From positions 10,936,560 to 11,000,559 of the forward strand of contig CM046293.1 of the NCBI GenBank assembly GCA_025267735.1: a stretch of DNA of 64,000 bases, written 5' to 3'. Every line of letters starts with the position of its first letter. Positions within the stretch are counted from its first letter, which is position 1. Below, piece after piece: positions 59,878 through 64,000 of the stretch. The notes below the pieces were generated by a model. The model ran no database searches, had not been told where the DNA came from, and saw only the letters and a program-made list of their open reading frames with translations. The translations under genes were made by a program, and so were the position numbers. The stretch is from Mactra quadrangularis (lineage: Eukaryota; Mollusca; Bivalvia; Venerida; Mactridae).

Positions 59878-61616
59878 CTGCAAGTATAAGATGTTAAATG
59901 TAAAAAAGCATGAAGAAGTTTTTACAATAATTATTGAAACGCTGTAAGAAATTAAAGCATTGGTATGATCAGTAGCATGGGTTTTATCTTGAAATATACT
60001 TGTCTGGGGTTATAAGCACTTGTCCAAAGGTTTCTACAAGTAATAACAAATAATTAACATTATAATACAGGGTAGTTCACTGTTTAATTCGGCTAAAACA
60101 TTTAGAAATTTACATTATTTAGTATATTTTTAAAGCTAATATATCACTTGTCCTTTGACAAGTGGAATTGAGTTGAAGATATAATATGTAAGTTTAACCT
60201 CACAAAAATGTTGATGCAGACACAAAAGTGATAGCATTAGCTCTCATTTAAAGAGTATTTTTATTGAAAGATTCGAGCTGAAAAAAAGCAAAACTACCAG
60301 CTCCAATTGCAAACTTCTAAACCCTAGGAATCAGTTAATGACAGTATGAAGACAACAATAAAAATGTGATATTCCAATATAAATGTGGTAATTCCAGTAC
60401 TATACTGTATATCAAACTGTAATCCAAAACAACATTTACTTATAGTTCTGGTGCAGTAAATGTTTAAATGGCAATGTAAATGTCACCTCAAGGTGAGTAA
60501 GTACAGTTCTATTTATAATTTAAATCATACTTTATAAGCTTTCACTTAAAATCTTCAAATTATATCTAAGCAGTTAAACCAACAGATTTTGGCCTTATTT
60601 CACATAATTCCTTTAAATGTAATTTATTCCCTTTTACATCTACACATCAAGAGGATCTAAATACAGAATTGCCATCAAGCTAGCTTTTATGGTGAATTCA
60701 ATAATATGTCATCATACAAATCTATGATGTAGGGTTCAATACCTGCTTGAATTTTTCCAGGTAACAGAAAAGATGCCCAACACAAAAAGAGCATCCTTGG
60801 ATTCTCCACCAGACAACTAAAAGAATTTTGAGGTGAATTCTAATAAAGACAGTGTAAAGATAGCAGAAGTATAACACTACACTTGCATTCTTTTGTTTAT
60901 GGTACCATGACCACTTACAACGCTGACAGTTATACTCATAGGTTTGATCCCACTTCTGTCCATGGCTTATTGATACATAAAAAAATATCCACTTTGAAGT
61001 GAAGACAAACTCAAATTCGGAAGTTTAATCAATCTATTTATAAATCTAGCAACAAATTTTCATCTAATGTCACCTATCAGAGCAACTTGGCATTGTAGGC
61101 CGATACAGCTAGTTCCTTAGTCCTCACAACCATTTCAATTAAAGCTGATCAAAATCAGCAAAAATTATAACTTGTATAAAAATTTACTTGTTAGTTCTTA
61201 TGTAAAACAATTTTATTAGCAAAGAAATTCAAGCTTATTTTGTTTAATAATTTTCACTAGCCTAAATCAATTTTCACAACACCTGCGCTTTCAGCTAGTT
61301 GGTTAAGGTGATGGCAAGATGCAATCCAAGTGCAACCAAGTGCATTGATGTCCCAGAGTTGGCCCTATGCTTTAATGACAAGAGGAAAATTGAAGATATT
61401 AAACAATACAGTTAAAGAAATATTAACTACATCCCTGCGACACAACTGATAAGAGTTATGTTTCAACATTAGCGGCACGAGAAAAATAGGAAATACTGAG
61501 GTAGATTTGGATGATGGCTTTCCGTGTCACTGCCTACAGAAGCTATCACTAGGAATTCACCAAATAGGCACAGCCTCAACCCTCATTGTCAATCCTGGCT
61601 TTAAAATGTAATGGAG
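59878..61616. other. Upstream of exon 1, no gene seen
   Basis: AT-rich without coding signal. If exon 1 has an upstream non-coding exon, this is intron or promoter-proximal DNA. Confidence 0.35.
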
Positions 61617-61852
61617 ACACCCGGCTAGCTCAGTTGGTAGCACACAAGTCTACTGATCGAGAGGTTGTGGGTTCGATTCCAGGGCAGGGCATACTTTCGT
61701 GGAGCTTGGTCATGAAATTATTTTTATGGCCATTCTCCCTCCTACCAATGATTTTTAATTATGTAGGGAAGTTGTCAGTCACTGACGAAAGTATGCCCTT
61801 AGTAGTTGGTGAACAGCTAAATCCCGAGATTAAGCCTTTCCTGGAGGCAGGG
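61617..61852 (+). repeat. tRNA-type SINE, family A, 3'-truncated
   Basis: Head GGCTAGCTCAGTTGGTAGCA and B box GGGTTCGATTCC are intact, then CATACTTTCGTGGAGCTTGG and CAGTCACTGACGAAAGTATG; it stops after CCTGGAGGCAGG and runs into another repeat without its usual tail. Confidence 0.85.
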
Positions 61853-61865
61853 TTTGTGCTGATAA

Positions 61866-62135
61866 CGACAGGTGGAGCGTATGTTATGTTCGTCTTTTTG
61901 ATGTAATCGACAAATCCGCGCTGCGGGAGGTGCTGTTGGTATACATGCTTCATAGGCCAATAATTAGTGACTCTTTGTTAATTGTTCATCGATGGTCCCT
62001 GACGTTAAATGTTCAGCCATGCGTTTAACAATCATTGACAATTACTTATATTCAATTAATAGGCAGAGCTTAAGCTTAGTGATATGCATTATCAACCAAT
62101 CGGCGTCCGCTAAGAAATCAATAGTGTTACACGTA
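61866..62135. repeat. Repeat shared with 58.00-58.20 kb
   Basis: GGTGGAGCGTATGTTA, GTATACATGCTT and CTAAGAAATCAATAGTGTTA correspond in order to segments at 57988-58175. Part of the same transposon-like family as the interior of 57698-59206. Confidence 0.65.
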
Positions 62136-62685
62136 TGCCAAGACCAAATGCTACATTGTATGTGAGGAAGTAGATTATCAATAAAGTACAGAGTAGATTA
62201 TTACTGTGATTACCATTCGATAATTATACATTTGCAAAAAAAAAGTGTAAACATAAATATATTTGGTAATTAAAACAAAGCAACGGTAGAATTGGAGAGC
62301 GACATTTAAAAAAAAGTTAATATTTATTTTTTACAAAAGTAATACCCCACCCACCAAAATACAACACTTCAAACAAGAATGGACCTGATTATAAGGGACG
62401 ATTCTCACCAATCGTACGATGTCTTATTTGTCTCTTAATGGCAGATTATCAAATAGGATTGGTTTATACGTTTAAGATTGAATACTTGTCCAAGGTGTTA
62501 ATTATAAGGCCTGTATTCTTAAACAAATCGCTAAACTTGGCGCCCTTCGATACCAAAAGCTTGCGCCATGAAAATATCCGAAATATTCCGAAAGAAAATA
62601 TTCGCGCATGTTAAAATCTCGTCTGTTTGTACCGTACCAGTCCGGTTACTTGGTCGTAGAGTTCTATTCGGGACAGGTATATTCT

Positions 62686-62758
62686 GCGGCCAAATGCGGT
62701 CAAATGTGCGGTCAAGAAAGTGCGGCCAACAAACTGCGGCCAGTAAAGTGCGGCCAAA
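62686..62758 (+). promoter_or_regulatory. Cluster of six TGCGGYCA motifs
   Basis: TGCGGCCA or TGCGGTCA occurs six times in about 70 bp with 10-15 bp spacing. TGCGGTCA matches the RUNX consensus TGYGGTYA; TGCGGCCA is one base off. It lies 2.8 kb upstream of exon 1's start codon. It may be a degenerate tandem repeat instead. Confidence 0.4.
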
Positions 62759-63645
62759 TTATCAAATGTTTGTACCGAGTTATTTTACTTTTTTGAATTA
62801 ATATACAATTCTTAATTGAATAAGATTCGTTAATTTTGTGAATCTATAAACTAATTTCACATTAACGAAAATTGAAAACAGTGTAAAAGTCTAGAAATAT
62901 AGAATATTAATTCCATTGTCAAAGGGAGGTAAATCGTACAGATATGCTTAGATTTGTTTAAGATAACTGATTCTGCGTAGATTTCATTTCAATTTTACTA
63001 TTTTTCAGTGAGAAAGATGTTTGCTTATTTCGCTCGAAGCAGGTGAATAAAAGCTGTATGGTGAAAATACAGATATTTGGTAAAATAGTAAATGAAATGC
63101 AAAACAAAAATAATTATTACTTTTTATTATCATCAATCATTTCATAAAACAGTAAATGTACGGTGAATATGCGAAATATGGTAAAATGACACATAAAATT
63201 TCTATGTATTTGAAATAACTATGTGATAAGATTCACGAAACTGTAAACAATTATATTGTAACACTGTAACCAATTTATTTCAGGTATTACTATGACTGAA
63301 TGCTGACTATTAATTAAATACAAAACGTCACTTTTGACGTTACGCAAATTGACCCCAGTATTTGACGCAACGTCGTAATTTCTATGTAAATAAGAAATTG
63401 GATTTATTGAAATACATGAATATCATCATCAGATTGGCTTGACATTACATAATAAAATAATAGTTTTCATTGTATCTTTATAACTACAAGAGATCTTCCG
63501 TATTGACCATATGTAGGACATACATTATTAATTAATTCTTAAAAGTCTGTGCCTTACACAACTAATACCGACAAGAATATCCCAGGCCGCGATGCAATCA
63601 AGATGCAATTCAAACTCCCAACCATCATGGAAATAACTGATTTTT
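62759..63645. other. Upstream region, AT-rich, no gene seen
   Basis: No coding signal. ACGTCAC..GTGACGTT-like pair at 63328-63342 (CGTCACTTTTGACGTTACG) is a small inverted repeat. Confidence 0.35.
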
Positions 63646-63722
63646 ATGGGAATCGAACCAACGCAGAGCAGTCTATCCTATGATTACCAGTCAAACGTAG
63701 TAATCGCTCGACAATGCCAGCT
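63646..63722 (-). repeat. tRNA-like SINE head, fifth type (tentative)
   Basis: Minus strand reads TGGCATTGTCGAGCGATTAC (A-box-like), then GGTTCGATTCCC (B box) about 50 bp later. Anticodon-arm pairing is poor, so this is a SINE head or a tRNA relic rather than a functional gene. Confidence 0.45.
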
Positions 63723-63942
63723 TTTCTATAATATATCAAAAATGAATTCGATCATCGTAGTTCTAAAGGAAAATTCATGTCCTATGATAACTTAACGACA
63801 AGAAAAAATATACATAATTTTTATTGGGATTAATCAGCAAAACACTCATTTTCTAATGAAAAAAAAATACTTTCCATGACACGACAAGTGTGGTTTAAGT
63901 TAAAATTTCCTAACGTACTATACACGATATATTGTTGACAAT

Positions 63943-63968
63943 CGGGCGGGAAATTAAGATCACGTGAC
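63943..63968. promoter_or_regulatory. E2F-like and E-box sites at the window edge
   Basis: GGGCGGGAAAT (complement TTTCCCGCCC, the E2F consensus) lies 8 bp from CACGTGAC, a bHLH-Zip E-box. Their closeness suggests a promoter, either for the distal PPP2R3 transcript or for a neighbour beyond the window. Confidence 0.4.
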
Positions 63969-64000
63969 TAACATAAACCGTTAAAACGATAGACTCAACT

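Noticed and set aside
61617..61690. tRNA gene (plus strand)
   Set aside because: The boxes are intact but the sequence continues into the family A SINE body, and the acceptor stem does not close.

Overview
This is an AT-rich stretch of animal nuclear DNA. Coding exons are short with GT..AG introns, and the introns are full of tRNA-derived SINEs, small inverted-repeat DNA transposons, minisatellites and ATG/ATC microsatellites. The repeat types (SINE tails reading TTGGGTTTAACG and repeats ending in a hairpin followed by CTTGT) fit a mollusc, probably a bivalve. That placement is inference from repeat style, not a database match.

One host gene can be supported, and it fills almost the whole window on the minus strand. 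It encodes a B''/PPP2R3-type regulatory subunit of protein phosphatase 2A, closest in layout to vertebrate PR70/PPP2R3B. I reconstructed eleven exons of the long form, all with consensus splice sites and matching phases: 59547-59831 (start), 18204-18566, 17053-17156, 9504-9606, 6544-6618, 5545-5631, 4105-4261, 3397-3445, 2324-2555, 1152-1301 and 334-437. A second first exon (27619-28134) lies inside the 41-kb first intron and joins the same second exon in the same phase, giving two isoforms with different N-termini. The shared core carries both EF-hands. The 3' end is uncertain: the last exon in the window either stops at an ATG TAA or splices at the overlapping GTAAGT to an exon beyond base 1.

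Region by region: 1-18.6 kb is the common exon cluster, with SINEs, hairpin-ended repeats, a 38-bp minisatellite that has multiplied a splice acceptor, and an inverted-repeat element carrying a broken TTF/BED-type zinc-finger transposase start. 18.6-27.6 kb is intron with microsatellites, Tc1/mariner-type MITEs and a SINE split by another MITE. 27.6-28.1 kb is the internal first exon, with its presumed promoter upstream at 28.1-30 kb. 31.4-32.1 kb is a 58-bp tandem array split by a palindromic MITE with a clear CAG target duplication. 33-59 kb is long intron with a 1.16-kb Tigger-like element, several MITE families, a perfect 307-bp tandem duplication and a 1.5-kb CAGGGC-ended element. 59.5-59.9 kb is the distal coding exon. 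60-64 kb is upstream DNA holding a run of RUNX-like motifs and, at the edge, E2F-like and E-box sites that may mark the distal promoter.

No bacterial-style system, CRISPR array, rRNA or free-standing functional tRNA is present. The most unusual item is the multiplied splice acceptor at 6611-6990.
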